A stretch of 64,000 nucleotides of DNA from Aphrocallistes beatrix (GCA_963281255.1 OY725495.1:2480001-2544000); one strand, 5' to 3'. Positions 22,851-35,065 are shown, numbered from the stretch's first letter. Notes: generated from the letters alone by a model not told the origin. Program-made: numbers and translations.

Positions 22851-23564
22851 AAGCGCGCTTCGCTTGCTTGCGCTGCGCGGCTGGCAAACACCTTGTGTCC
22901 CCCGGAGGCGCCCTTTGGGCGTATGGGGTCACATTGATTAATTATAAGGGTGATAACAGCTCTAAATACATCTGCCCTACTGTTCTAACCGATATCATAC
23001 GATAAATGACCAAAATTGTCAATTTTTAAATTTTTTGATACGTAATGATGACGTCATAACAGAGTGTTTTTGGATGATAGTTGTAGCATAAGTGAGGTAT
23101 AATGATATACACATTCTATCAAAATCCCAGCCTTCTATCACTTAAAATGGCTGAGCTATCAAAAACTGAAATTTCTAATTATAAAAAAAGGTTACAATGA
23201 CGTAATAATTCCATGATGAGACATTTTCATCTGAGCTTAGAACTTAGTGGAGCCATAGCCAAAAGCTCCCCACATGTAAAAAATCAGCTTTCTCTGACCG
23301 GCAGTTTTTAATCAATTCGTTACAGATGTACAGTCGACTCCACTTAATAGGGTCACTGTTTAATTGGGTCAACCGCTTAATCGGGCCACTTTTGGTGGGA
23401 CCGGAATCGCTCTCACACATAGAAGCTAATACAAAATATTTTCGGTTAATAGGGTCATCCGCTTAATCGGTCCGAAATGTCCTCTGACCGATGTGACCCT
23501 ATTAAGCGGAGTCGACTGTATATATATATATATATATACATTAATCGAGTTTTAATAGTATGGA
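22850..23564 (-). mobile_element. Helitron split by a pogo-like MITE
   Basis: Inverted copy with the 3' end CAAGCGCGCTTCGCTTGC at 22850 (preceded by A) and the 5' end TTTTAATAGTATGGA at 23564 (followed by T). The MITE at 23331-23518 lies between the GTTACAGATG boundary and the (TA)n tract. Confidence 0.9.
23331..23518. mobile_element. Pogo/Tigger-like MITE, 188 bp
   Basis: Inverted termini CAGTCGACTCCACTTAATAG / GCGGAGTCGACTG flanked by TA. Internal copies of (C/G)CTTAATCGG/AATAGGGTCA motifs recur through it. Sister copies are at 32904-33090 and 523-626. Confidence 0.85.
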
Positions 23565-24423
23565 TATTTGATTAAAATTGACAGAAAATATTGATTCTAA
23601 ATTCAGTCCCAAGATCTGAAAAATTTGCTAATCGGAATCTATAGTTTTCAAAGAAATATCACTTTATTTTCACCGAATTTTCCCATTACTATTTTGGAGA
23701 GTGGAAACCAACACCTAAATGGAGATAACATACTTGTATGGAGTAGGAACAAAAAATATTGACCATCAAACGTATGAATACACACTACTCTATGGGAATC
23801 ATTTACGATTAAAACAGTTATAGATAGACAATTGTTGTCGTATTATGAAATTAGAACCCTTAAACTACAATTTCAAGAGTCTTCTAATTTCCTGAAGCTT
23901 CAAAGTAAATTTTTTTGCTTTCATCCTAGTCCCTTAGGTTTTATTGCCTATGTCTTACTACTTCAGAAATATTATACTCGTAGTATGTTGTAGTTTACCA
24001 ATTAAAAATATTTATCTGCAAAGTAAACCAATGCTCTATTATATTTGCTAAAACGAAAATTTTAAAAGCCATGATGCCTTCACTGGACAAAAAAACCATG
24101 CCAATTTATTGTAGCAAGTTATAATTAACTCCCGTGGGAGATCTTAACATCTCCAAACTGTCAGCATTTCCCGTAGCATTTATATGCAATATGTTCAAAA
24201 TATTATTATATTTAAAGTGATATTTGCAAAATCAAAAATTATTCGCGAAATTTGATATTTTCCTGAATATTAATTAGTACGACTCAATATTTCCTGTGAT
24301 TAAATGATAAATCTTCTGAGCACCTTTCTTAATTCAGAGCCATATCAGTAATATCCACTGATATACTCCCTACTCGTATTTTTTATCATAGGGATTATCA
24401 GTTAAATAATGTGCATTTTTTAG
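23565..24423. other. Probable intron 5' of the eIF2B-delta exon
   Basis: AT-rich and non-coding, ending in a T-rich tract and AG at 24422-24423. I could not see the preceding exon. A dispersed repeat block lies at 24115-24195 (inverted match to 20040-20125). Confidence 0.5.
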
Positions 24424-25016
24424 ATTCCGAAACGAAAAGTTGCAGAGAAAACCATTGAATTATTTTCTCATCTTCAGCAATCAGATAGTGCCCATTCTAT
24501 AATTTTTGATTTAGGGTTTTCTTCGAGCGGAATTCATCAATCAATTTTGAAACTTGGTGCTCAACTATCAAGAGGCGAAATTTCAGGTTCAAAATCTAGA
24601 TGTATATCCTTAATAGCTGTTTTTCAGCTAATCATCAATGACTATAAAACCCCAGAGAATAAAGATATGTCAAGAGAGTGCATTCGTGCGTTTGAACCTT
24701 GCATTAACTTTCTAAAGCAATGTCAACCACTTTCTCTATCGATGAGAAACATTGTAACCTACTTAAAAATTCTGATAAAGAGCATTCCACACGGGCTAAA
24801 TGAATATAATAGCAAGATCTGGTTGTTAGAACAATCCACGAAGTTTGTTCAATGCCGATTTTTACTAGCAGACAAAAAAATATCAGAATATGTTATTAAA
24901 AATATAAGAAAAAATGATGTTATTTTAGTTTATTCTCCTTGCAATCTTCTCATAACAATATTGATGGATGCTTTTAATTCTGGGTTGCGATTTCGAGTAG
25001 TATTGATTGATTCTCG
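24424..25016 (+). CDS. EIF2B4: Internal exon of translation initiation factor eIF2B subunit delta
   Basis: A 593-bp open exon lies between a TTTTTTAG acceptor and a CG|GTAAGT donor (25017-25022). The product matches the catalytically regulatory part of eIF2B-delta. The landmarks are LFSHLQQ, IHQSILKLGAQ, GEISGSKSRCISLI, DYKTPENKDMSRECI, CQPLSLSMRN, a KNDVILVYSPCNLL tract and RFRVVLIDSR at the exon end. These are family landmarks in the same order, including (S)GSNARCIAL, QCRPLS.SM.NAI and GDVILVYG. eIF2B is the guanine-nucleotide exchange factor for eIF2 in the cytosol, and delta is one of its regulatory subunits. The next expected coding tract, PWLEGR, was not found downstream in the window, where introns are full of transposons. 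Substitutions such as SPCNLL for the usual GCSSLV show strong divergence. Splice signals and an unbroken frame favour a real gene over a pseudogene, but a duplicated exon fragment is possible. Confidence 0.85.
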
Positions 25017-25118
25017 GTAAGTAATTATTAAATGTTTTTATGATACGATCTTTAAAAATCTAACTACGTATGGAATTCACAATTTTTGAGAATTTTAGAT
25101 TTGCTCCTTTTATGAGAA

Positions 25119-25580
25119 CAGTGCTTCGCTAGCTTATCCTGTGCGGCTAGCGGGGGACTGTTCGTCGGAGGCGCCCTTTGGGAACCTAGGGTCACATTGG
25201 TTAATTCTAAGGGAGATAACATCTCTAAATACGTCTGTCTTACTACTCGTATTATAATCGATATCGCACGACATATCACCAAATTTGTAATTTTTTAAAA
25301 TTGATGAGTCACTATTTGTTGATGATCGTTGCATCATTTGTGAGAAATATTAATATATACATTCTATTAAAATCTCAGCCTTCTATAACCTAAAATGGCT
25401 GAGTTATGGTCGAAAAACTGAAATTTCTAATTATTAAAAAAGGTGACAATGACGTCATAATTCCATGATTAGTCGGCATTTGGTCTGAGCTATGAACTTA
25501 TTGTAGCCATAGCCAAAAGACTCCCACATGCCAAAATCAGCTTTCTGCACCTGGCATTTTCTTCAATCAATTCGTTACAG

Positions 25581-25605
<25 letters not shown>
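25119..25605 (-). mobile_element. Helitron, degraded 3' end, in the presumed intron
   Basis: Inverted copy. The GC-rich hairpin is eroded (GTGCTTCGCTAGC). The body is typical, running to TTCGTTACAG and a (TA)n tract in which a Tc1-type MITE begins at 25606. The 5' 26 bp are not seen. Confidence 0.8.
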
Positions 25606-25611
<6 letters not shown>

Positions 25612-26070
25612 CTGAACAAAAGTATTCGTACCCCCCATAATTCCTCATACAAATAGTTATGATACCGATTTATTTCGCGAGTCAAGGTATTTAAATGGTA
25701 AGAGATACTCTTGATTTAACTTCAAATTCGAATTCCCCACATTCAAATTACCCACTTTATAAGTTTTCAACTTAATTACTCTTCTTCAAGATTAAGTATT
25801 TTCAGCATTTGCTTTGTATGCCACATGTCACGAGTGATCACCATTGTATATAATGGCATTGGTGGTATGAGGTGGCACAGTTTGAAAATTTTTAACTTTG
25901 TGGGAGTGTAAACAGGTTGAAACATTAAAAAGTGAGTAATTCGAATATGGAGAATTGAAGTTCAATTAAGCGTATCTCTTACCATTTAAATACCTTGACT
26001 CGCTAAATAGATTAGTATTATCACTATTTGTATGGGAAATTATGGGGTGTACGAATACTTTTGTTCATGG
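25606..26070. mobile_element. Tc1-type MITE with long inverted arms
   Basis: Left arm starts CAATGCCTGAACAAAAGTAT; the right arm ends CGAATACTTTTGTTCATGG, slightly truncated. The arms (about 110-150 bp) share the GAGTCAAGGTATTTAAATGG tract. It sits at the TA tract of the neighbouring Helitron. One arm of the same family is at 2105-2252. Confidence 0.75.
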
Positions 26071-26347
26071 TTATCTCTCTTTTAAATATAACTTTATCTA
26101 TATCAAACTCAATCCCTCAATTTGAGAAAATGATTTTGTTCGATCTTATCCTTTTCACATTTGATTCTGATTTTGAAATTGAAATTGAAATTTAACTTTT
26201 ATTTTTTTGATCTCATTACAAATATTTATGGTTGAGTTTGCTGTTTTGCGAAGAGTCAGCAGTTTTAAAATTTTCAGTTTGATTTGGTGTGTTGATTGTT
26301 CTAGCTTATGAACAGGATTATAAGTGTTTCTGAGAAAGATATATTAA

Positions 26348-28095
26348 TTAAGGATACCGCACTCGAAAAAACTTGCCTGGCGTAAAAAAAATTATTTTTT
26401 TATTGCTGCTCTCACTGTGTAACTGAGCGGTCTACCTTCTGATAGCACTAATTGGACGGTATTTATTTTGATTTTTATGAGTTAACCCCCTAAAGTTTAG
26501 CGTTACTAAAAATTGAAAAATTAGTGGAGGTTTTGACGCATTTACCAATTAGTTAAGTTATTTGATAATTTTTTAATAATATGGACCTTGACATTGTTTT
26601 GGCACCTTTGGAGATTATGTAACACAAAGATTTAGAAGAATGGCCGAATAAAATCCAACAAAATAGCTCTATAAGGGAGTTCACTTATATAATGCTCGGG
26701 AAATCGCAAGTTTGATCTCAGATATTTAGCGATCACTGGATCAGAATAAAAGTCTGATCGTTTGGAAAAAAAAATTTGTTCGGATCCGACCATATGTGCT
26801 TGAGATATCGCTTATTATAGGTAAAGTTCGGGCATGATATCTCTCTATGGTCCCCAAAGAGGGCGATGTCATATCTTAAAAACTATTGAAGATATTCAAT
26901 CTATTATATTATTAACTAAAATATATATGCAAAATATATAGGTTCCTCGAACATTCCTTTGTCAAAAAATAAATAATTCTCGACTTATCATTGATTTAAT
27001 TGTAATACAAATTCTATTGCGAACTTTGAATATATTAGAAAATTGCGAATCTAATCATTAAATATGGCTATTATGCTAAATAATTAATACAATTGTCCTT
27101 AATAATGTGTATCGAAAAATTGGAGAACTTTTAATATTTATTTTGGAAGTTCTGGCCTTAGACCTCCCAGATTCTTCAAAAACCCCCATTTAGGGTCCAA
27201 AAAGAGATATCTCTCTATCTCTGTAAATATAAGCCCAAATTCTTAGGTATCACTTCCTAATATACTTTTCATGAAGGCACATATATGATTCATTGATAAT
27301 AATTGCACTACATCTTATGGAATGTAAGTTTTAGATTTTTGTCGTATGATGACGTAGCATTTTTCGAAAATCTCAACTTCGTAACTAAAAGTCGTAGACT
27401 TTCGCTCTAACTTCCTAATATACTTTTTGGAAGCTCTTTATTCATTCTAAACTGATAGATTATACTTCTTAATGCCAGGAATATGAATTATTATTTACAA
27501 TTCTCTCAAAATATTCGGGGTTTGGGTCCTCAAGGAAATTTGTGGATTTTCAGGGTACTTATGCTATTTTTTGTAAATATTTGGTTCGAATATACCTAAA
27601 TCAGAAGTATGAATGTGAATAAATGTCTGTGAATCCTTTTGTTCATTATTAATAACTCATTTTACATTCTTCTTAACATCTAAACTTAAAATCTCTATAT
27701 CTCGGGACTTTAAATTTCAAAATTGACCGTCTTTACAGAATTTTAAGTCAAAATTGGTTTGAAATAGAGGTTTGAAAATTTAAGAGTTGTTCCATATTAT
27801 TAGGCGATGAACGTAGGACCACATTATTTTCGATGTCTTATAACTCGGTGATTTTATTCCTGATTTCCCAAAAAAACACATTTTCGCCGTTTTTGGACCT
27901 TTTTTTCGGACACGGATAAAATTTACAATTTTTGTCATTTTAACTTACTTTTGGTCCTATGAAGTGGCCATAGGCGAATTGTTTTGTCAAAAATCGATAA
28001 TAACTGGGAGGGGGACCCTCTCAGTATTTCGTAGTCCATATTTGCTCCCATACTATATAATATATCAATTAGTTTTTAAATAAGCAATTTGTAAG
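26348..28095 (+). repeat. Dispersed repeat of unknown class, long non-coding region
   Basis: From AAGGATACCGCACTCGAAAA (26348) for at least 555 bp the sequence matches 63348-63901 with few differences. A short start-like match lies at 59777. The rest (to 28095) is AT-rich without genes and may be the interior of the same repeat, since the second copy is cut by a Helitron and the window end. The class is not identifiable from the sequence. Confidence 0.6.
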
Positions 28096-28101
28096 TACTT
28101 A

Positions 28102-28859
28102 GGGCATTCAAAAAGTTCTCATCCCAAATCTGTATCTCAAATGATAGTGAAAATAGGATATTTTCTATTTGTCTATTGTATTCCTTAGGGGATCAGCTTC
28201 CAATTTGTATATTGGTTTATTTTACAAGGACAATTGTTGTGGTTCCTACATTATATTTTTGTACATCGGTTTAAGGTAGTCCCTTTGAACGTGATTTTTC
28301 GGGTTCCCTTTGATATATTTCAGTTCTGAGCAAATTTAGATTAAAACTGATCCCTCCATCGAATTCTACGCATCAACTAACATATAGATTGAATTTTCTG
28401 AAGTATTATAGTTTGAGGCTGAGGGAATACTATGTTTTGAAGTGGTTTACTACCATTTTTGTCCCACTTTTTGAGTGGCGAAAATTGACAAAAAATCCAC
28501 TAAAAGTAGCATGATATTTTTTCAACACGAGCAATACTATTGAACACCTCCCGTTTACTTTTTCACATTGGTTCTTAATTATTTAACCTTTTAATGACCT
28601 TATTCTACGATTTTCACAACTTTTATTCTCCAAATTTAGTTTTAAGCCATTTTCAATGGGGAGATTCCAACTTTTCGACACTACCCTAAACCGATGCACA
28701 AAAAATCTAATGTAGGAACCACAATAATTGTCCTTTTAAAATAAACCAATATATAAATTGGAAGCTGATCCCCTAAGGAATACAATGGACAAATCGGAAA
28801 TATCCTATTTTCACTATCATTTGAGATACAGATATGAGATGAGAACTTTTTGAATGCCC
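28102..28859. mobile_element. Mariner-type MITE, 758 bp
   Basis: Inverted arms of about 190 bp begin GGGCATTCAAAAAGTTCTCA and are flanked by TA (28100-28101, 28860-28861). The terminal GCATTCAAAAAGT word is shared with the mariner at 46700, suggesting mobilisation by that kind of transposase. The central part is non-coding. Confidence 0.85.
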
Positions 28860-28917
28860 TAAGTAACATCTGATTAACACTAAAATCGAATTAGAACCAA
28901 AGAAATTAAGAATATGC

Positions 28918-31202
28918 TCAGACTATGGTGTTAGGTGGTGGTCCGAAGATGTTCTTTCTTTGCACAGTTTTATCAACGAATTCATCTAAGAGAGCGCCAA
29001 GCTCCATGGTACGGACGATGTCTCTGTTGAGTCTGACTGCTTCGTAGGTATGTGTGGATCCTACGCAACACACTAAACGAACGCTCTGCTTCGCATGTAC
29101 TCACTGGCAAGCACACATAGGTCACACATAGTAAGTTGTGCATATTAGGAATCATCAATTTTAGTGTGTCCTCATCAAAGAGTTTCTTTCTTAATGCATC
29201 AATCGTTGCTGGAACATCCTCTTGACGACACCTTTCGAACCACATGTTTCTCTCGAAACGCAGATTATCGAGATGAAATTCACCGTCATAGAAGCGTAGA
29301 AGCCTTGTCAGGTCTTCAAGAGTCATGTTTCCTCTTCTAGAGCGCAGCGAACCAGGTCCACTATATCGAGGTCTTGTCTTGAGTAACGCTCATTAAGGGC
29401 CTTCGAAGCTGTTTTCATCACCGATATATATAGGCCCACGTAAAATGCTTTAATTTTCTCCTCTGTTATTGAGCCAGCTGGAATACAGCCTCTTGCACGT
29501 TTTGCCCTTGGCAGAGCAGGCATATCTAGATGCAAAGTTTCTAGAGTAAATTTTTTTACGGAATCGTACAAAGCGTTGGCATTGATAGTGTTGCTAGCTT
29601 CTGCAGACAGCGATAAAGTAGTTGAATTTACCCATCGTTTGACATCCCCAGCTGTTACTCTCCTTCCCTAGCACATTGTGTGGATTGGGTGCACGATCTG
29701 CAGAAGATTCTGCACCACAAGCAGGGAAAAATACATCTGGGATGTTTCGAGATTCTGCAAAAAATTATCGGCCGTTGCTCTATTCTCGGCCGGTTCGGTA
29801 GCATCCTCTTTTAGTGTCTCCAAAAACTCAAGTATAGATGCATATTGTTCCAAGAAACTGTTGACTGCTGGTAGACACATGACCCAACGTGTGGGACACA
29901 AGGTACGCAAATTGTGGTTGTTGAGTGGGATTTCTCCGACTTCTACCTGAGCCACAATATCTTTAAATTTATCCAACTTCTTTGGAGAGTTCCTTATAAA
30001 GTGGACCACTGCGTTCATTCTCACCAACGACAAGGTTACTTCGGGGATTGACTTCAGAGAGTCTTGTACAACCAAATTTAGTTGATGTCCAAAGCAATAG
30101 AGATAGAGAGCTTTAGAATTTTCAGCGAGAACCTTTGCCTGGAGACCGTTATGTCTACCTGCCATAATAGAAGCTCCATCGTAGCCTTGTCCACGAACTC
30201 CCGTGAGTGACAAACCAAAACTCAGAAGGGATGACTTTACAAGATTGAAAAGTGTCTCTGCGTCGGTGCGGCTCGTTTTATGAAATCCCAAAAACACTTT
30301 CGCTTTCCATTTTGCTGTTACAAAAGCGCAGGCAGAAAGACGCTTGCTCTGAGCGCGTTCCTTTATATCAGTAGTTTCGTCAATAAGGATCGAGAAAAGC
30401 GGTTCCCTTGACTTGCCTCTTGATTCCCTTCTTACTCTATTTATAAGATCGCTCAACAACGAGTGAGACATTATCTGTAAATTTCGTTTTGTGTATCCTT
30501 TGAGAGAAATTTGAACTTTTCGGACGAAGAAAGATATTGGGACACGTTGGAATCGAATTTTCCGATGAGGTTCATCAGATTGTGGAAGTTCGCAGTGTGT
30601 TCTTCGTCGCGGTGACCACGGAGTGCAATTCCTTGCTGACCACAGAATCTTACGCTTTCAAAAACAGCTTTCAGTGCCGTTCTGTTGACAGAAAATTCTT
30701 TCTTAACGTTGTCGTTAACCATCACTCTATGTGCTGCTAGATTCAGGGCACTTTTAAGAGCAGATTCTGCGTTTCGATGTATAAGACTCTCACCGTGTTT
30801 CCTGATACCATCTCTTCCTTTCTTGATGTTTTCGTAGCCAAACTACTTATTTTTCCATGGGAAAGTTGTGTTACTACACATGTTCATATCGCTAGACCCC
30901 AGGCGGTGGTTTTGAAACGCCCAATGACAGCTACCACAGTAGAGGGACTTCATATTCTTGGCCAGCTGCAACCATGGGTAATCTTCGAACCACACCTTTT
31001 GGATAGAATGCCCAGTAGCCATCTTTGGCATGGGATTAGGAAAGGTGGTGAGATCTGGCCTAGTAGGGAAAAGGATCTCCTGCTGGTGTTCACAGGAAAC
31101 AGACGTGGTAACTGCTTCGTCGTTCTTGGTTTTCTTGTAGTAGGCTTGAATCAAGGGCTGGTCATCTATTTTGGAAGATTCTCGAGCTCGTTTAGAAGCC
31201 AT
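28918..31202 (-). pseudogene. hAT transposase, ZMYM1/52K-repressor type, broken
   Basis: Minus-strand gene starting MASKRARESSK at 31202. Domain order: a TTF-type zinc finger near 30900-30970 (WLQL, YCGSC); DUF4371 region near 30490-30740; and the hAT catalytic core at 29668-30471. The core has ILIDETTDI, GQGYDGASIMAG, CFGHQLNLVVQ and LCPTRWV. The C-terminal dimerisation region has CLPVSTCEAERSFSVLRRI near 29060, and the end is NIFGPPPNTIV plus stop near 28919. It is inactivated by an in-frame stop at 30843, a frameshift near 30471, a stop near 29668, and frameshifts near 29325 and 29030. Reading across these gives a nearly full-length protein, so decay is recent. A G/C-rich stretch at 31425-31475 may belong to its 5' terminus, but I could not pair it with a 3' end. 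Confidence 0.9.
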
Positions 31203-31424
31203 TGTAATACTAATCAAGAATATTCGAATAATATGGATCACAACTATGACATTTATATTCTAGATTGAACATGAAGTATAGATTGTCACCTCATAGGTAG
31301 GGATTCTAGACGTGAATAAAGTAACAACTTCGAGAGTTTTCAAAAACAGTATTGTAATCCGATAACATCAGGTCTTCTACCTCACAAAGTAGACAAACCT
31401 ATTTTCTTTTCAAAAAATCAGGGG

Positions 31425-31480
31425 GGGCAGCCCCCCAGATTTAAAACGTGGGGGACGCGCTCCCCCTGCCCTCCCTAACT
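31425..31480. other. G/C-rich inverted motif, possible hAT terminus
   Basis: CAGGGGGGGCAGCCCCCCAG followed by a second GGGGGACGCGCTCCCCC palindrome. Such runs are common near hAT ends; here it is upstream of the hAT gene. No matching end or 8-bp duplication was found. Confidence 0.3.
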
Positions 31481-31683
31481 TTCCGCTTATGGAAGTGGCA
31501 AATATGATCGACTATCTATGATTCGATTTTGGAAGCATTTGATTCCTTGGTATGTCCTAACCAATTCCTTGAGTGGCGGATTTCTACCATTAAGATGTGC
31601 TAGCGAAAAACGAAAAAAACAGACTTTGTGACACTGTATCTCAAAAACTAGAGATGAGAATCAAAAACGGTTTCTAATATATA

Positions 31684-32231
31684 AGCGCGCTTCGCTTGCT
31701 TGCGCTGCAAGGCTGGCGGACACTTTGTGTCCGCAGGAGGCGCCCAAAGGGCGCCTGGGTTCACATTGATTGATTATAAGGGAAATGACATCTCTAAATA
31801 CTTCTGTCCTACTGTTATAATCGATATCGTACGAAAAATCACCAAATTTAGCAATTTTTAAAATTTTGATTAGTAATGATGGCGTCATAACAAAGTGATG
31901 AGTCGTCATTTTTTGATGATAGTTGCATCATATGTGAAGTATGTTAGTATACAGATTCTGTTAAAATTTCATTCTTATATCTCCTATAATGGCTGAGTAA
32001 TGCACGAATAACTGTATTGCTTAACTTTTAAAAATGTGACGATGACATAATAATTCCATGATGTGTCGACATTTTTGTCTGAGCTCAGAACATAGTGGAG
32101 CCATAGCCAAAAAACTCCCACATCCCAAAAATCAGCTTTCTGGGCCTTACAGTTTCTTCAATCAATTCATTACAGATATATATATATTCATATATACTAT
32201 ATATATATTCTTCGAGTTTTAATAGTAAAGA
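31684..32231 (-). mobile_element. Helitron, near complete
   Basis: Inverted copy from AAGCGCGCTTCGCTTGC to TTTTAATAGTAAAGA (32231), followed by T. It interrupts a Tc1-type MITE whose right arm follows. Confidence 0.88.
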
Positions 32232-32643
32232 TTACTCAACCCAATGAGTAAAATTATCAACCTGTGCCACAAGGAGTAGTACATTACCATCATGTATAGT
32301 GATAAAAAGGGACATATGTAGCACAAGGTGGCAGTGATTGATAATTTGAAAACATTGGGAATTAATAATTAATTAGAAATATCCTACAATAACTAATTTG
32401 AATGCGAAGATTGTGAATTTGAAACCCGATTAACTGTATCACTTACCATCTCGGAGTTTTAATCTTCATGAATAGACCCATTTTAGTATTAACCCTACTT
32501 GGACTCGGAATGTTGAAGTGAAAGTGAATTGAAATTGAAAATGAAAGTGGGAATTTTCTATTTATACTTTGTACCCTAAGTCCAAGTAGGGTTAAACGCG
32601 CGTGAGATAATGAAGTGTGCAAATACTTTTGTCCGGGTAGTGT
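32232..32643. mobile_element. Tc1-type MITE, right portion
   Basis: Ends GCAAATACTTTTGTCCGGGTAG followed by a TA-rich tract. Blocks (AAAATTATCAACCTGTGCCAC) recur at 11590, and the same kind of end recurs at 59700. The left arm was not located. Confidence 0.55.
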
Positions 32644-32644
32644 A

Positions 32645-32795
32645 TAATTATAAAAAGGTGACAATGACGTCATAATTCCATGATGAGGAGACATTTTCGT
32701 CTGAGGTCAGAACTTAGTGGAGCCATAGCAAAAAGACTCCCACATGCCAAAAATCGACTTTCTGTGCCTAGCAGTTTCTTCAATCAATTCGTTTT
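32645..32795 (-). mobile_element. Helitron 5' fragment, inverted
   Basis: Runs from the TATAAAAAGGTGACAATGAC block to TTCAATCAATTCGTT; no 3' hairpin. Confidence 0.75.
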
Positions 32796-32806
32796 ATATA
32801 TATATA

Positions 32807-33476
32807 TCCTTACTATTAAAACTCGATTCATGTTTGTTTATTTGTTTGTTTGTTTGTGTATATATATATATATATATATATAGTATATATATATATATAT
32901 ATACAGTCGACTCCGCTTAATAGAGTCACATTGGTCAGGGGATATTTTGACCCGATTAAGCGGAGAACTCTATTAACCAAAATATTTTTGTATTAGCCTC
33001 TATGTGTGAGAGCTATTCAGGTCCTGCCAAAAGTGGCCCGATTAAGCTGCTGACCCATTTAAACAGTGGCCCTATTAAGCGGAGTTGACTGTATATATAC
33101 TATATATATCTGTAACGAATTGATTGATGAAACTGCCGGATGCAGAAGGCTGATTTTTGGCATGTGGGAGTAATTTGGCTATGGCTTCAGTAAGTCCTGC
33201 GCTCAGACGAAAATGTCGACTCATCATGGAATTATTACGTCATTGTCACATTATTAAAATTAAGCAATACGGTTATTCAAGCATAACTCAGCCATTATAG
33301 GAGATAGAAGCCTGAAATTTTAATAGAATCTGTATACTAACATACCTCACATATGATACAACTATCATCAAAAAATGATGGCTCATCACCCTGTTATGAC
33401 ATCATCATTACGCATCAAAAATTGACAAATTTGGTGATTTTTCGTGCGATTTCGATTATAACAGTTGGACAGACGT
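32807..33476 (+). mobile_element. Helitron 5' half, split by a pogo-like MITE
   Basis: Starts TCCTTACTATTAAAACTCG after A. The tract of GTTT and TA repeats holds the MITE at 32904-33090. The body then runs from CTGTAACGAATTGATTGATG to GGACAGACGTA and stops abruptly where P-element-like coding sequence begins. Confidence 0.85.
32904..33090. mobile_element. Pogo/Tigger-like MITE, 187 bp
   Basis: Termini CAGTCGACTCCGCTTAATAG / GCGGAGTTGACTG flanked by TA, sister of 23331-23518. Confidence 0.85.
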
Positions 33477-35065
33477 AGGATTTCAGGGAATCTAGTCCAT
33501 TCGAATTTAGACGAATGTATATCTGTGCTATCTCAAAATTTAACCTTCGTGCGATTGTAGCTTACAATCATACTACAAACGTCAATGCTTTCAAGCAACT
33601 TAGACATTTACATGGAATCGGCGGTAATACTCATGTTATCCGCAACCCATATTGCTCTGGAAAGGCTATTTACCTTCAATTTGATATTGTGCATCTGTTA
33701 AAGAATATTCGCAATAATCTACAAGCCATAAAATGCTTTGAAACCCAAGAATTTAAGTTTCATCTCCCAATATTAACCTCTCAATTTCTGCTGGCTTAGT
33801 TTCTTGGGCATCTTTCTTCGACTATCTGCACACTTTCGCGCTGACCGAAAATTAACTATCCAGTTCTACATCCAGGCAACAAAAAAAGTCAGTTCCTTTT
33901 ACACTAGCTATCTTCGAAGAAACAACGTCGACTGCTTTTAGAATGTATCTACCTGAAGATATAATAACACCTAACCTTTTAGATCTGATTCACACATGGT
34001 GATTGATTTTTAACGCTAAAGAGCCTTATCATCCCAACACAAGAGGAAATTCAATAATTGCAACTTATACTGTTAGATTGAATGAATACTTGGCTATGTA
34101 CATGGACGACTTCTACAAAATTTGGTTTATCAAAACAAACTTTCTCTACGCTCCGGCAAACAAATAATGCTATTTCAAATCTATCCTCTGATTTACTCTC
34201 TGAAGGATTCCAATTCGTTTTGACTGGGAGAATGCAAACAGATGCCATGGAAAGAAGATTTTCGCAATACCGTCAAATGAGTGGGGTGTGTTTTCTTTTT
34301 AGTCTCAGCAAGGCTGGATTCGGTTAACCGGTTAACCGCCGTTGATCTCGGTTAACGGTTAAGAAAATCTTAGATCGGCTAGCCGATCTGCTTTATTTTC
34401 TAAATATTTACACTGATTTCATTGTTTTTCGACAGAGATTCATGAATATTACTTCTAAAAAATTAATAATACATTATAATTTCTATTTTTAATCATATAG
34501 TATATTTCGAGATAACTGAAAATTATCAAATTAATCACTAGCAGGTTAAATATTAGTCTAAAAATCCATATTTCATGAAATTAATATTGACATCGGTTAT
34601 CCGGTTAACCGCCCTAGAGGAAACCAGAATAACCGAGCCCTAAAATCGGTTAACCAACCCCAGCCCTGGTCTCAGTGAAGTAATTCATTCAGGATCTATA
34701 ATTAAGATGAAATCACTTTTCTAACATGAACTTGAAATTGGTGCACTGGCACCTGAAGAGATTCAGCTGAGTGAAAGCCAACTTGAAGAACTTATTGTCA
34801 AGTTTCAATGTATTAATTTCGAAAACCTTGTTTTATCAGAGAAATCGCATCAAGTTGTAACATATAGTACATATTTTCGGCTATATTTCACACTCGTTAC
34901 TCAAAGATACATCATGCTTAAATAACATGACCCGATTGCAACAAGATACTATCCTAACTGAATGCCTCCAAAATTTTGATAGACGTAGTCTTACTCTGTC
35001 TTCTTCTACCCTTAATCATTACGTAAAATCTTCCTTTTTGTGTTTTAGAAGCTAGCGAAGCGGAA
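33477..35065 (+). pseudogene. P-element/THAP9-like transposase remnant, split by a hAT MITE
   Basis: Plus-strand remnant of a P-superfamily transposase. Near 33670-33720 it has the conserved (F)D.VHL.KN.RNN block (YLQFDIVHLLKNIRNN), which lies in the RNase H-like catalytic core of P/THAP9 proteins. Near 34200-34285 it has GFQFVLTGRMQTDAMERRF followed by SQYRQMSG, the C-terminal signature of the family. In between, frames shift several times. The remnant continues past the hAT MITE (34309-34668) to about 35065 with a decayed C-terminus. The N-terminal THAP finger is missing because the sequence begins where a Helitron fragment ends. It is non-functional. Confidence 0.85.
34309..34668. mobile_element. 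hAT-like MITE, 360 bp
   Basis: Termini CAAGGCTGG and CCAGCCCTG, with GGTTAACCGGTTAACCG-type repeats near both ends. It is flanked by GTCTCAG on both sides (34302-34308, 34669-34675), 7 clean bases of an 8-bp duplication. It interrupts the P-like frame. Confidence 0.85.

Noticed and set aside
20040-24195. Inverted blocks at 20040-20125 and 24115-24195 as ends of one 4 kb element
   Set aside because: The similarity is short and imperfect, there is no target duplication, and a host exon lies just beyond; more likely two copies of a small repeat.
29678-29950. Plus-strand frames inside 28.9-31.3 kb
   Set aside because: They lie opposite to the well-supported hAT transposase and have no domain of their own.
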